Assembly (NCBI GenBank): GCA_947359465.1
Contig: OX375872.1
Coordinates: 128,375,337-128,439,336, forward strand
Source of the DNA: Metellina segmentata
Taxonomy: Eukaryota > Arthropoda > Arachnida > Araneae > Tetragnathidae
DNA length: 64,000 nucleotides
Direction: 5' to 3'
Part shown: positions 23,601 to 31,947 of the stretch, in pieces
Position numbering within the stretch: the first letter of the stretch is position 1
How the letters are laid out: each line of letters starts with the position of its first letter
Translations under genes and position numbers: made by a program
The notes under the pieces: generated by a model
Seen by the model: only the letters and a program-made list of their open reading frames with translations
What the model was told of the DNA's origin: nothing
Databases searched by the model: none

Positions 23601-24376
23601 TTTGGAAAGTGGATTCCAACTCAGGTGTTGACGTCGTTATCTGATAGTGGTTCAAACATACGTGCTGTTGTCCCCGATTCCTTCGGATTAATCCCGGACC
23701 TTCGCCAACAGTTCGTTGTGTTTGTTGCTCCATTGTGATGTTAATTAACTACGTTCCAAAATGGTTCAGTCCTCGTGAACTTGTGTTCATGATGGTACGC
23801 ATTGAACATTCTAGATAAATATGAATATTTAGGGATAATAATAAAGTGACCGCTACTTCAGTGTTTATAGATTTTGTTATAAAACGTTTGCATATTTCTA
23901 TAGAACATACCTTCTTTAATTTTCAGTCTATACTCTATAGTAATAAGCTCTGTTGCGACAGTGTGGATGCGGACCCTGAAATTGAAAATTTAAGCTTATA
24001 GTCAGATCCAAAAATAAATGATGTTTTGTTTCTACTCCCGATCTTCGCTGACTTGTCACTGCAGTGTTTCATAACACCGATTTTTTTTAAACTGCTATCG
24101 GAATAACAGCCTTTATTTATTATCAGGAATGATGATTCAATGCTTGGTGTTCCTCCAACTGGATGCTTCCAGAGTACTCCTAGATTAAGTGTTGCTGCAG
24201 CAGCAAGAGCCAGCTGTTGCAGTCAAGAGGCTACAGCTAGTACCAGCTGCTCAGCCGGATGGAATGACCGTATGTCATGGCGCAATAAATCCATCCGAAG
24301 ACATCCATCTCATCGTGACTTGGAAATGCATGGCCTACCAGACATGGTCTTTGATCTAGACCAAGCAACCAACTAA
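5506..24376 (+). CDS. Tetraspanin, TspanC8 (Tspan33/5/14-like) type, nine coding exons
   Basis: Joined exons: 5506-5664, 9571-9756, 10411-10587, 12628-12756, 16219-16278, 17826-17867, 18116-18229, 20139-20299, 24127-24376; about 425 codons. All introns are GT-AG; the first seven are phase 0 and the last is phase 2. The order is a cytosolic N-terminus, TM1 ending ILVGVYF, TM2 with the tetraspanin motif GVIREN, TM3, a large extracellular loop with CCG, GYRDW, RCGVPPSCC and MCGYG, then TM4 and a long cytosolic tail. Without the 14-codon exon the loop has exactly 8 cysteines, the TspanC8 pattern; in vertebrates that subgroup escorts the protease ADAM10. Chemistry here is inferred from the family. 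The tail is longer than usual (about 130 residues). ATG 5506 lies 3 bases after a strong acceptor, so a 5' non-coding exon is expected upstream. Confidence 0.9.
5665..6309. other. Intron 1 start with a SINE fragment
   Basis: A minus-strand SINE body 1 fragment covers about 5720-5835 (its 5' edge 'ttaattaacgtcgtactgg' marks the SINE tail). Nothing was recognised in the rest. Confidence 0.6.
6310..6476 (+). repeat. SINE-associated repeat body 2
   Basis: Shares 'gtggtgcaagcgcg', 'cacacggcgtctcgcc' and 'gatgctccacacactaa' with 25265-25870. It is joined to a tRNA-like head there, and followed by a second head in both places. Confidence 0.7.
6477..6797 (+). repeat. tRNA-derived SINE, head B plus body 1
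   Basis: Head 'gcggtagcccggttcg' with box B 'agttcgaatcca', then 'tgtcctcacgttggcttg', 'gccagctcaggtggg', the conserved 'gtggttcaaaattac' block and a 'taaaaatacctacctg' tail. Complete head-to-tail copy, diverged. Confidence 0.8.
7436..8160 (+). repeat. Diverged local duplication in intron 1
   Basis: The block from 'agttttcaaatgagaattta' to 'gctgccatctat' (about 7438-7530) recurs at about 7858-7950, and weakly near 8050-8145. Unit spacing is about 420 bp, then about 190 bp. No coding signal. Confidence 0.6.
8161..8899. other. Intron 1, no recognised content
   Basis: AT-rich, no coding signal or recognised repeat. An 83-codon open frame on the minus strand at 8634-8885 has no recognisable motif. 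Confidence 0.4.
8900..9500 (+). repeat. Degenerate ~125-bp tandem repeat before exon 2
   Basis: The elements 'tttacaaataaaaaaagct', 'ctgcatagacagg' and 'tgaactgaa' recur in order near 8925-8985, 9220-9290, 9320-9390 and 9425-9465. Unit length is about 115-130 bp with heavy divergence. Confidence 0.6.
9571..9756 (+). CDS. Tetraspanin coding exon 2
   Basis: 62 codons between acceptor cttttag and donor gtaatc, phase 0 at both ends. Encodes the end of TM1, the small extracellular loop and TM2 with the conserved cytosolic GVIREN motif. Confidence 0.92.
10411..10587 (+). CDS. Tetraspanin coding exon 3
   Basis: 59 codons between acceptor ctgttttcag and donor gtaatg, phase 0. Encodes TM3 (MLTMIILMM...) and the first helix of the large extracellular loop. 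Confidence 0.92.
10740..10870 (-). repeat. tRNA-derived SINE (family D) fragment
   Basis: On the minus strand 'caacctgcgagttgtaggtg' and a box-B-like region precede 'tgtatttctctcttctgttt' and a 'tgtgtgtt' run. The same order occurs at 26334, 44470 and 58735. Confidence 0.6.
10987..11055 (+). repeat. 23-bp tandem repeat, 3 units
   Basis: Unit 'tatggcgatataacatctta' plus 'tct' starts at 10987, 11010 and 11033. The first two units are identical. Confidence 0.9.
11070..11640. repeat. Dispersed repeat of unknown type
   Basis: Shares 'aatcatgtgacc', 'ccacggaacgtacc'-like and 'gaccgcgagtcatagta'-like strings in order with 26600-26880, so it is part of a dispersed family. No termini or coding sequence recognised. 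Confidence 0.45.
11850..12610 (+). repeat. tRNA-derived SINE family D, three tandem copies
   Basis: Three units of about 255-260 bp start near 11852, 12113 and 12368. Each begins with a tRNA-like head ('gcgtggctcag', 'gcccacatcgccaggaacct', box-B-like 'gtttgattcctg') and continues through 'tgtccattatttacgttg'-like and 'cttcataaactccaaccaa' blocks. The third lacks the middle of the head. The array ends about 20 bp before tetraspanin exon 4. Confidence 0.75.
12628..12756 (+). CDS. Tetraspanin coding exon 4 (CCG motif)
   Basis: 43 codons between acceptor ctcattag and donor gtaaaa, phase 0. Holds the diagnostic QCCGISAKGYRDW and RCGVPPSCC: six of the eight loop cysteines. Confidence 0.95.
12855..13070. 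mobile_element. Small MITE, TTAA-CCCTCC termini (piggyBac-like?)
   Basis: Starts CCCTCC directly after TTAA (12851-12854) and ends TAGGG before TTGA, a possible mutated TTAA. Ends are inverted ('gtttcgcctcgacgag' versus the reverse complement of 'gagatatctcatcgaaac'), and palindromic GAGATATCTC-like motifs are repeated inside. Same structure as 13441-13652. The TTAA/CCCT combination suggests piggyBac, but no transposase is present to test this. Confidence 0.5.
13210..13340 (-). repeat. SINE body 1 fragment
   Basis: Reverse-strand tail 'taggtaggtattttaattaa' followed by 'caacacaacgggctattgac' and 'acgtaattttgaac'. No head. Confidence 0.8.
13441..13652. mobile_element. Small MITE, second copy of the TTAA-CCCTCC family
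   Basis: Starts CCCTCC after TTAA (13437-13440) and ends GAGGG. Contains the same 'aacgagat', 'gatatc' and 'catcaagat' motifs as the copy at 12855. A possible third partial copy starts after 'tttaaccctccaaacg' near 33645. Confidence 0.5.
13711..13974 (-). repeat. tRNA-derived SINE, head A + half of body 1 + alternative 3' end
   Basis: Perfect 12-bp target duplication gcttatagatat at 13699-13710 and 13975-13986. On the minus strand it reads head A ('gccgaccaaccggtatagtg', box B 'ggttcgaatcc'), the first part of body 1 to 'ggttcaaaattacg', then the alternative segment 'gggtgctccttcacaagtgg' and an A-rich tail. The flanking duplication shows that this chimera moved as one unit. Confidence 0.9.
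13987..16218. other. Intron 4, no gene seen
   Basis: AT-rich sequence. A 23-bp unit 'ttaaataagtag...' repeats three times at about 15243-15310. No transposon or coding motif recognised. Confidence 0.5.
16219..16278 (+). CDS. Tetraspanin coding exon 5
   Basis: 20 codons between acceptor tattttag and donor gtaaga, phase 0. Encodes the SMCGYG motif, equivalent to NTMCG in TspanC8 proteins. Confidence 0.9.
16925..17120 (+). repeat. Degenerate ~55-60 bp tandem repeat in intron 5
   Basis: 'gaatctttccaaaggattt'-like units recur about four times with variable spacers such as 'agcacctattgaatc' and 'aggatcaataggttc'. Confidence 0.6.
17121..17825. other. Intron 5, no recognised content
   Basis: Less AT-rich than its surroundings from about 17480 to 17790, but no open frame, transposon motif or tRNA-like head was recognised. 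Confidence 0.4.
17826..17867 (+). CDS. Tetraspanin 14-codon micro-exon, possibly a cassette
   Basis: Encodes CKNCVAAMVEKLGQ between acceptor ctttcag and a consensus donor CAG|gtaaga, phase 0 on both sides, so it can be skipped without a frameshift. It adds two cysteines, giving 10 in the loop. Skipping it gives the family spacing of about 20 residues between the CG motif and the last KGC motif. Confidence 0.6.
18116..18229 (+). CDS. Tetraspanin coding exon 7 (last loop Cys, start of TM4)
   Basis: 38 codons between acceptor tatttag and donor gtaatt, phase 0. Contains NTKGC (last loop cysteine) and the first half of TM4. Confidence 0.88.
18235..18866 (+). other. Pyrimidine-rich intron tract
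   Basis: Long C/T-rich stretch with repeated 'tttctcc', 'ttcatcc' and 'tattcattcaataattttc' motifs. It resumes at 19759-19960 beyond the mariner element, so the transposon inserted into it. Confidence 0.65.
18867..19758 (+). mobile_element. Mariner-like element, internally deleted and decayed
   Basis: Imperfect terminal inverted repeats ('gagtcaaatataaaccgaac' at 18868; its inverse at 19732-19757). About 890 bp, against about 1.3 kb for a complete mariner. Remnants of the transposase are readable: an N-terminal start near 19005, HDSTRPHTA near 19390 (mutated HDNARPHTA) and the C-terminal part from 19481 (SPCDYCFFALLKEAL ... SFFEEGI), holding the third catalytic Asp. Frameshifts and stops break it. 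It lies in tetraspanin intron 7. Confidence 0.85.
20139..20299 (+). CDS. Tetraspanin coding exon 8 (end of TM4, tail)
   Basis: 53 codons plus 2 bases between acceptor tcttctag and donor AG|gtagct. Ends TM4 (LIAIVLACKM) and starts a polar cytosolic tail. If the intron is retained, the next codon after AGG is TAG, giving a shorter protein ending DMIR. Confidence 0.85.
20310..23060. repeat. Tandemly duplicated intron 8 segment
   Basis: 'acgataatagtgttactcg' units of about 120 bp are repeated at 20310-20600. A longer segment ('caacagttattaacatac' ... 'agcagtattttgtaaatta' ... 'ttttattttaacaatttctt') occurs once at about 20560-22250, split by the Tc1 copy, and again unsplit at about 22740-23050. 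Confidence 0.65.
20638..22052 (+). mobile_element. Tc1-like transposon, full length but inactive
   Basis: Inverted ends 'cgacgcaccaagaaggag' (near 20663) and 'ctccttcttggtacatcg'-like (near 22005-22022), each followed outward by the rest of a roughly 40-bp repeat. The transposase starts MPRRNIRAHYE at 20876, and the paired HTH region, SDESRF and LTFQQ motifs are recognisable. At least two in-frame stops (for example after FKDTG) and several frameshifts make it a pseudogene. Length about 1.4 kb. It shares the family of the 1-478 fragment. Confidence 0.9.
23205..23320 (-). repeat. SINE body 1 fragment
   Basis: 'gagcaacacaacgg', 'gctccgggatcaa' and 'cacgtaattttgaaccacgg' in reverse order. Confidence 0.75.
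23455..23750 (+). repeat. SINE copy, diverged head plus body 1
   Basis: Weak tRNA-like head around 23465-23530, then 'cgttaaatctgtcgtggcct', 'ctgatagtggttcaaaca' and 'tgtgtttgttgctcc'. Strongly diverged. Confidence 0.6.
23927..24001 (+). other. Possible alternative terminal exon of the tetraspanin gene
   Basis: A good acceptor (ttaattttcag) precedes 24 open codons (CDSVDADPEIENLSL at the end) and a TAG. The reading frame that looks coding is phase 0, while exon 8 ends in phase 2, so using it would need another upstream donor. Joined to exon 8 it gives a different short tail ending in TAA. Speculative. Confidence 0.2.
24127..24376 (+). CDS. Tetraspanin terminal exon
   Basis: Follows acceptor ttattatcag and matches the phase-2 donor of exon 8, giving R-NDDSMLG. 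The 83 codons encode a Ser/Ala/Cys-rich then basic tail (MSWRNKSIRRHPSHR) and end at TAA. No family motif is seen in the tail, so it is less certain than the other exons. Confidence 0.65.
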
Positions 24377-24830
24377 CGTCTCATGATCAATTAAATGAAT
24401 GCCACAATATATCCCCAATATGATATAAACGTGATTCAGGTCTTAGTCAAACTTAAAAAGGTGGACAGCAATACCAAACGGAACCAATTCGGCAACATAT
24501 TCAAGTATTACCTCAGGTTACAATGCGTAACAACTCAAAAACTATTACTTCGGAGGTAATAGACAAGTTGATTGGAACAACATGTATTTACTCGTGTATA
24601 CCTCTATCACATATTTTGGTGTAACAACTACACAGCATTGAAGTATCGAGTTGTTTCTCTTCGGAACTGGTAACTAAGCGTTTCAGTAATCATTTCGTAC
24701 ATTTAACTCAAATCACAAATTTTTTTTACTTGTTACCCTTTGGAGGTATCGATATATAGATTTAATTTATATTGGAACATACAGCCGGAAACTCTCCTGG
24801 GTTCATAGAAGTACCGGATTGTAGATAGGA
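24377..24830. other. 3' flank of the tetraspanin gene
   Basis: Presumed 3' untranslated region and spacer, AT-rich. No clear poly-A signal chosen and no other feature recognised. Confidence 0.4.
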
Positions 24831-24834
24831 ATGT

Positions 24835-25010
24835 AATCAAGGAGCTACACAACAGGCTATTGGTGACGGTCCGGGATCAATACCGATGGGAAAGATCTAG
24901 GACAACATCACGTAATATTGATCCACGGTCAGATGACGAGGTCACACCTGAGCTGGCATCCATCTCTCTAAACTTTCATGCCACGCCAACATAAAGACAT
25001 TTCAAGTCAC
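24835..25010 (-). repeat. SINE body 1 fragment
   Basis: 'aggctattggtgacggtcc', 'cacctgagctggcatcc' and 'tgaagacattt'-like blocks in reverse orientation, without a head. Confidence 0.75.
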
Positions 25011-25146
25011 GACAGATTTAATGTGCGCGACAGTCTTTTATTTTTTAGACCCACCAGGCTTAGAGCGTCTTGCCAAGACGGTCTTTGGGTGGATTCGACT
25101 AAACGAAGGTCACCTTGATATGGAAGGAGCTGTGGTAACATGTTGT

Positions 25147-25870
25147 GGGCCGCGGTAGCACGGATGAAAGAGTAGCGTATTATCAACCGGAGGGTTGCGA
25201 GTTCGAATCCACCCAAAGACCGTAGTGCGAGACACGAACAAAGTCTGTAGCGAATGATCCCTTTTACACAATCTGTGGTGCAAGCGCGTCATCATGTGGC
25301 GATTAGGGATGCGACATCGATGTCGATGTTTTCAAAACATCGATGTTTTTTTTAAAACATCGATGTATTGGAGTCGATGTTTCAGTATCATCGATGTTTT
25401 ATTTTTGAATGAAAAATGCACCTTTATAAAAATTTAAAAAATAACCAAATAGCATAATTTTCATAATCAGCTAATTGAACATACTTTTAGACCAAAGTTG
25501 CTAAGGGTGAAGGGTCTGAAAGTAGGGATGCGACATTGATGTAGATGTCTTCAAAACATTGATGTTTTATAAAAAACATCGATGTATTGGAACCGATGTC
25601 GCATCACTAGTTGCTAAACCAGTTTTAAAAAATTGGGGGGAAAGTTTAAATACACTGAATTTTAAAAACATCGATGGTTTGGGGGCGATGTATTATCAAC
25701 ATCGATGTTTTGCTGTCGATGTCGCATCAGTAGTGGCAATAGGACACGCGTTTTGTTTGGGAACCTTTCATGGAACAATCACACGGCGTCTCGCCCATTC
25801 GATGCTCCACACACTAAATGCATGTCTGCCATCTCAAAGGTACTGTTACAATGCATCCTATTCTTGCAAA
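25147..25870 (+). repeat. SINE, head B plus body 2, split by a MITE
   Basis: The head runs from 'ggccgcggtagcacgg' to box B 'gagttcgaatccac', then continues into body 2 ('gtggtgcaagcgcg'). The same body resumes after 25740 at 'ggacacgcgttttgtttgg'. Compared with 6310-6476, the insert at 25304-25732 is foreign. Confidence 0.75.
25304..25732. mobile_element. hAT-type MITE with dense ACATCGATGT palindromes
   Basis: 429 bp between an 8-bp target duplication, gtggcgat (25296-25303) and gtggcaat (25733-25740), 7 of 8 identical. Termini 'tagggatgcgacatcg' and 'cgatgtcgcatcagta' are inverted. CATCGATG or near variants occur about ten times. The 8-bp duplication and terminal sequence point to the hAT superfamily. 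No coding sequence. Confidence 0.85.
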
Positions 25871-25872
25871 GC

Positions 25873-26180
25873 CCACGGTAGCCCGGTTCGAAGAGCAACG
25901 GATTATCAACCGGAAGGTTGCGAGTTCGAATCCACTCAAAGACCACAGTGAACAAAGGGGCTAGTGTATGTTAACACTGTCGTGTCCTTAAATGTCCTAA
26001 CGTTGGCTTGTTGGGTAATTCTGGAGAGTAGGGTGCCAGCTCAGGTGGGACCTCGTCATCTGACCGTAGTTCAAAATTACGTGGTGTTGTCCTTGAATCA
26101 TTCCCTTCGGGGGTTGTTCCCGGACCGTTGCCATTGTGTTGTTAAAGAGAGATCTTAATTATATACCAAACCTACCTACC
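25873..26180 (+). repeat. tRNA-derived SINE, head B plus body 1
   Basis: Head 'cacggtagcccggttcg' with box B 'gagttcgaatccac', then 'gtcctaacgttggcttg', 'gccagctcaggtggg', the conserved body and a 'taccaaacctacctacc' tail. Confidence 0.8.
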
Positions 26181-26333
26181 CTCAAGCACGTTTTCACGGC
26201 ATTTGTGCTTATATGTTCCTATGTAAAAAAAAATATTGTTTGTTTTTGTATTGTTAACGTGCTTTCATAGTTTGTCTAAGACCTTTTATGAATCAACCTG
26301 AGTGGTATATATTCTTCCTCCCTGACATTTTGC

Positions 26334-26560
26334 GGGCCGTCGTGGCTCAGTGGATATGCCCACTGCACTAGCAACCTTCGAGTTGCAGGCGGCCCAGGTT
26401 TAATTTCTCTCATATGCAATTTCCAACCTTTGTGTATTTCTCTCTCATATCAATAAAAATTTCCACTGTGTGTGTATGTCTATTACTTGATATTATACGT
26501 CTTGTGTCTGGCGCGCAACATGGCGAAATACCCAAACCAATCCTTAGATTTCTGTCGTAT
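26334..26560 (+). repeat. tRNA-derived SINE family D
   Basis: Head 'ggccgtcgtggctcagtgg' with 'gcccactgcactagcaacc' and a box-B-like 'ggtttaatttc', then 'tgtgtatttctctctc', 'tccactgtgtgtgtatgtc' and 'cgtcttgtgtctgg'. Confidence 0.75.
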
Positions 26561-26599
26561 TACTTTCTACCCAAACCGTTCATTTCGTTGTCCCAAGTC

Positions 26600-26880
26600 A
26601 TTTGCAGAGAGGAAATATAAAAGTAGAGTGGTAGAGATCTAATGGTATCATTTTTATGTACCCAGAATCATGTGACCAAGACTAGTAGTAACGGGACCCA
26701 AAGGCAATGTGTTTGCTGGGTGGAACCGAACAATCGACTGATTAGTCCACGGTACGATAGGTAGGCTTCCCAACGGGCAATTTCCACGGATCGAGATATG
26801 AGCTCCAGATTCATTCATCAAGTAATTGATCCGCGAGACGTAGTACTGAAAAGGTGATTTAACCACTTTTCTCGGACGAC
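26600..26880. repeat. Dispersed repeat related to 11070-11640
   Basis: Shares 'aatcatgtgacc', 'gattagtccacggtacg' and 'tgatccgcgagacgtagta' with the intron copy. Type unknown. Confidence 0.45.
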
Positions 26881-26884
26881 GTTA

Positions 26885-27135
26885 ATTGAAATACCCACAT
26901 ACCTTTCGGGATTGATCCCGAACCGTCGTTCACAGCCCGTTGTGTTGCTTCTATGTGCGACGTTCACTACCTCTTAAAAAAGTTTATATTTCGCGTCAAT
27001 GGATTTTTGGCCCGACGAGCATATTTGACCATGCCAAATGGAAACTGCTAAAATGTTTAGTCATGGTAGGTAAACAGTTGAATTGTCTCACTAGAGCAAC
27101 ACAGCGGGCTATTGATGGTGGCCCGGGATGCATTT
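26885..27135. repeat. Two SINE body 1 fragments in opposite orientations
   Basis: Plus-strand tail piece at about 26895-26965 ('cccgttgtgttgcttc') and minus-strand piece at about 27085-27130 ('gagcaacacagcgggctatt'). Confidence 0.65.
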
Positions 27136-27535
27136 TACCAACTTTTACAGGAGTATAAGACATTCATTGGTTTCTTACCCTGTGATCTACGACGTCACTC
27201 ACTCATACTGCGCACGCGTGAGAAGTATCAATATTTTCTTGCTGTTCTGTCGAAAGTTGCAACTACTTCGACCGAAAATGAAGTACGAATAAAAAAGAAA
27301 GCGATAGCTTTTAGATGATTACCAACCGTCAGTTCAACGGTTTGTGCCATGTACTCGTAATAATTGTGATCGTAAATGTTGTTTAAATACAGTTTAAATT
27401 CAAGTGTAGATTCTACATGCACAATTTGAAAATAGTCCATCATCGAACTTTAAAAGACACTTGGGTCCTTGAACAGAATAGAAGGCGGAAACAGGGGAGT
27501 TTTTCGTTATTACTGGGGATCTGTGTAAGGATTCG
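27136..27535. other. No recognised content
   Basis: Only short frames; nothing recognised. Confidence 0.3.
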
Positions 27536-27720
27536 TTATTTATGTTGCAGAGGTTTAGCTATGTGGGTTTTTAGAGACTTAATTTTAAGATCGTGTCTTA
27601 TTTCGGTATTTCGCTGAAACCATCTGGCTCTGGCGATGGTTCTAAGGATGGTAGATTGTAGGATTTCAAGCGTGTTCTTATTTGTAGATCCCCAAATTTG
27701 GTTTACGTAGGGATGTGTGA
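27536..27720 (-). mobile_element. Jockey-like LINE fragment (C-terminal part of reverse transcriptase ORF)
   Basis: The minus strand encodes IWGSTNKNTLEILQSTILRT followed by IARARWFQRNTEIRHDLKIK. This matches the conserved region after the reverse transcriptase of jockey-type elements (PxWG...LQ..QN..LR.I..AP....N..IH.DL.I). Only about 60 codons remain, with no 3' end structure. Confidence 0.7.
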
Positions 27721-27790
27721 ACTTTCGGAACTTTAAAACCTTTTCATTCTTAATCGGATATTTACTAAATAGCACGAAATTTTCTTGCAT

Positions 27791-29370
27791 TACGGATTAA
27801 ATAGGATAATTAAGGTTCCCATATTGAATAAAAACATGAAAAAGCAAAAAACTTGTGTTATCCACGATGTGTTTTGCGAAAATAGTACTTTCGATTGAAA
27901 TGGAGCAGTATGAAGATTCTTTTACATCGCACACATTTCAAAATTCGAAAAAATATTGTGCTAAGTATTTCTTAAGTTGTCATTAGATCACATCTATCAT
28001 AAAACCATAGGAGTAATTAAAATTGTGATCAGTAGGAGCTAAATTCATCCTTAATACAAATTATTTTTTAAATACTTAGTCATACCAAAAGCCCTATTAT
28101 AACCCAAAAATAGTATTTCTTAAAGTAATACCAATTATTAAATTAGAGACGGCTAATATCGCAGCAATTCCAAAAATATTATAAAAATTAAAATATTTAT
28201 TGAAAAACTATTCCTGAAATAAGCTATGAAGTTCAATAATTAAAAATTAGTGAAATCAGAGTACGATGTTTAAGAGTATTATATTTATATGTTCATATCA
28301 TATGTATTCATTCGTCAGCATTCATATAAATAACAAAATTATTTCAAATTATTCATAAAGCCCAAATTCATCTTAAAATAGTATTAGATACTTCTTAAAT
28401 AAAAACTGAACCAATAATTTCCAAAAATATTAATTCATAAAACAATCATCTAAATTACAGCAATTTATAGTAACAGCAATATAAGTATAATAATTACAAA
28501 TAATTATTTTGTTAGTCTTTAATTTTCTTTTGTTTACCACTTTTTTACTATCATTTTTAGATCTAGAATACTTATTAAACAAAGTGTAAGTTGAGGATCT
28601 TATTATTACTCATTATTTTGGAAGAATATCCGCTCATTGAAACACATTTCAAATTGCATTTCTTTATCTTGCAATATATATCGAGTTAATGTTGCTGCTA
28701 AATGTCTTTAATTTTACCTGACACTTTTTTGAACAATAATGTAACTATGTACAACTATGTAAACAACAGAATTTGAAGGGTACAATAATCCCCTCTATCA
28801 CTAATACTAATCAATTTCACTGATTCATTTTCGTCAAATAGTTTATTTACAACTAAATTTTTTTTACAACTCTGGCATTTAAATCTTTTTAAGACTGAAT
28901 GTGAACAGTACCCAGCTAAATACGTTAACAAATCTTTGATATTTGAAATATAGGCATTTGTTAGATACTTCAGGAAAATGTTGAATGATTGAAATTATAT
29001 GAATTGTCTAGGTCATTAACAAAACTATCAATGCTAATTTATCCATTAGAAGTAGAATGTATGGAAAGTTTTGATACAGATGAAGCATGTATTTTGCTTT
29101 CCACTTCAAACACCTGGCTAATTGATATATGGTATTGCGTACCAGCCATTCGACGATACCAGCCGATACGACACTATGTCATCAGTTTGAATTTTCCCTT
29201 GTAATAAATATGACACGACGAGATCTGTCACACAATACCGAGTAAGTTCTATTAGACAGGTAGTTATCAATGTTAATGCCCAATGCGTCTTTCTAGTTAA
29301 ATGACTTGTGTCACACCTCATTTCTTTTCACAAACCCAACACAAGAATTTAGTAAGAAAAATCAATTTTT
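27791..29370. other. AT-rich, no gene seen
   Basis: Very AT-rich, with short frames only. A near-palindromic 'cgacgataccagccgatacg' region lies near 29150. Part may be non-coding sequence of the P-like element upstream on the minus strand. Confidence 0.35.
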
Positions 29371-29378
29371 GATCAAAT

Positions 29379-30125
29379 TCACTGAACGTTAGTGGCAAAC
29401 ATAATATTCCATGAATGTTTTCCTTTATAAGGGGTCTTAACATTTACGATATCAAACCAAGAAAATATTCCTATATATGAAGCAGTGCTTTCATAATGTG
29501 CTAAATTACGTACTGGGCCAAGTTCAACGAAGCTTTGATTTATATGGCAATTAAACACCTGCAGTGCCAAATTAACATTTTGCCTTTCTAAACATGATAG
29601 CCACAATGCTTTTCTACTTAAAGAGAAACAATATTTTAGTAAGTTCCCTGATTCAATTTCATAAAGTTTCTTCAGTGTAAGAAAGAAAGCAGTACACCAT
29701 CTTTTAGAGTTTAAATCAAATCAGGGAAATACATTGCCTGCTTAATATATTTTGATTTAGCCAATTATTTCTAAAACTTTTAATTAAAAGGACAGATCCA
29801 ATTGCAAAAAAAAACAAAGGATGTGTCGAATTAATGGGATGTGAGTACACGTAGCTTAATTGCTGTTAATTGAGTCACTATCAGAAACTGCTTCAAGACT
29901 TAAAATGACTTTCTTAATTACAATAAACAATGTTTCTGCTATAATTTTACAAGTTTGCCATATGTGTAGAACATCTTTATTCTGTATCTAGAGAACACAC
30001 TTTGCACCATTAAACAAAAGCACTTGATGCCATTTCTTCCGAACCTTTTGCAACTAAATTTTCCACTTTTATTATCTAAATATTGTTTGATGTGCATTTC
30101 ATCAATCATTAATAATTTATACAAT
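29379..30125 (-). mobile_element. P/THAP9-like transposase remnant
   Basis: Two minus-strand segments fit the P-element/THAP9 transposase: 29939-30124 reads LLMIDEMHIKQYLDNKSGKF, the conserved DEM.IK block with the first catalytic acidic residue, and 29379-29606 reads NVNLALQVFN then FSWFDIVNV, the LA.QV....FD..N block. A basic linker reading PRLKEGPNPSYLS at about 30680-30780 may be the part after the THAP domain. The THAP zinc finger itself and terminal repeats were not found. Frameshifted and AT-decayed. Confidence 0.65.
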
Positions 30126-31109
30126 TCGCGTAGTTAAAAAAAATTTTTGTTTGGCATAGGATAAAAAATTATTCCCCTCCATTTTATTCAGAGGATTTAT
30201 CGAGACCTTGGAACTCACTTTATAAATGGTAGTCTGATGGGATAAAATTATATTTCCAGAATCCCTAACAAAACAATATACTTGAGGCTATATTAAATAA
30301 AATAAGAATGCAAAAATTAGTGAGTCAGCTGAATATTTATACTTTTTGGGTTCAGTATTTAAAAAATTGATCTGTTCGCAGATGAACGGAAGGCGATAAC
30401 TTTATTTTCTCATAATTTAGTGACAATAAGGTATTTAGAAACATCCCAGATAATTTCAACTGATAGCTTTGAATCAGGAGTAGCTCGCACATTTTAATCA
30501 CATTTAGTATTTTATTAATTTTATTTGGTCACTTTTAATGGCAATTCTCCAATAGTTGAAAGTTTAGGTAAACGCCAAGTTCATCCAGTGAAGAAAATGT
30601 CCTCCGTTTCGTAATCCTTTTGTGATTCAATTCCTTTAAAAGAGATGCCTCTTCCTGTTTCTTTTACTGGGTGGACTTTCTCTTGATGGTCCTGTAGTCA
30701 AGGATAGATAACTTGGGTTTGGTCCTTCCTTTAACCTTGGTCTTTGAAGACGTGCAGAGATAGTCCTACCCGTTTATCATCAGAAACTGATGACTCCCAA
30801 ATGATTTATTTAATCTTGAAATGCTTCAGGCAAACCTATAAAAAAATCAACTACGAGTTAACATTTTTTAAGACTTCCAATAACAGCTCTACCAACTTTA
30901 TCAAGCTATGTAGATGAATATAAGGTTTAAAACCAAACGACCAAAGAACCTATTTATTTTAAAATGTTCTAGATTAAATTTGTGCGCGATAGAAAAATTG
31001 CAAAAAACCTCGGACTACCTGTGTGCCGAATTTCATTATTGTAAGTGCCATAGATTCGTCAGGACAATAGACAGACATACAAAGAAACACTTCCTTTTAT
31101 AATAGCAGA
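30126..31109. other. AT-rich spacer, possible 5' part of the P-like remnant
   Basis: Apart from the linker-like reading at 30541-30780 (minus), no motif was recognised. Confidence 0.35.
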
Positions 31110-31713
31110 CAGTAGACCTCCAGTTATCTGGATCACTTTGAGAAAAAAATGAATCCAGCAAAATTCGCATTTTAATAGCTTATCGGTGAATAATAAACAC
31201 GAAGAGCATAAAATGTCAGTTCAGAACATTGGAAACACAGCAAAAATTCCTGGATGTTCCGAGTGCAGCATAGAGGACGTAGGCGAGTGGCTGGTGCAAT
31301 TCGTCGGACCCTGGACTCCAAATTCTCAGTGACTATGAACTCATTCAAAGTGCGAGAGAACTTATTGAGATGCGGGATTATCAGCTAGTAAGGCGTTTGA
31401 GTACCTTGCCACAGTAGGGGGACTAAATCGGATGGATCAGCAGCAGTCATAGTGCGACCATCTACAGTTACTTGCCTCAAACGCATGCGAGACTTGGCTG
31501 CACGAAAACGAGTAAAGACAGCAAAAGTTGACTGATATGTTCAAGTAATGATACAGTATGCAAGTAACAAAATGTAAATAAAATTGTTTTCAGTCATTAA
31601 ATTACATTACATGCTAAAGAAAAATTTGTTTTTTACTAAGTAATAACCTTTTAATCGTTGGTTATCTGGATAGGGTCTGGTCCCAATTGATCTGGATAAT
31701 TGTAGTTCTACTG
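31110..31713 (+). mobile_element. Tigger/pogo-like element, internally deleted
   Basis: The left end 'cagtagacctccagttatct' is mirrored by 'ggataattgtagttctactg' at the right end, as in Tigger elements. The plus strand from about 31255 reads ECSIEDVGEWLVQF, then SKAFEYLATVGGL and finally KLTDMFK, the typical C-terminal end of the transposase, with stops and frameshifts. DDE domain and DNA-binding region are missing. About 604 bp. Confidence 0.75.
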
Positions 31714-31947
31714 TACCGAAACTCTTATCGATTGTGAAGTATTTGAATTGCAACATAGAGTTTATCAATCTAATATCCACAGCATTTAAATAGCATCCTG
31801 TCAAAAAAAAAATACTCAGATTCAGCAATTAAAAAAGAGATTATTTTATTAAGATTATCAAGCTATTATCACTAATCCCAATAGGATTACAATAAATACA
31901 CAATCATTTGAAAAATTGTTTCTCTAAAGACATGAAATACTTTTTAG

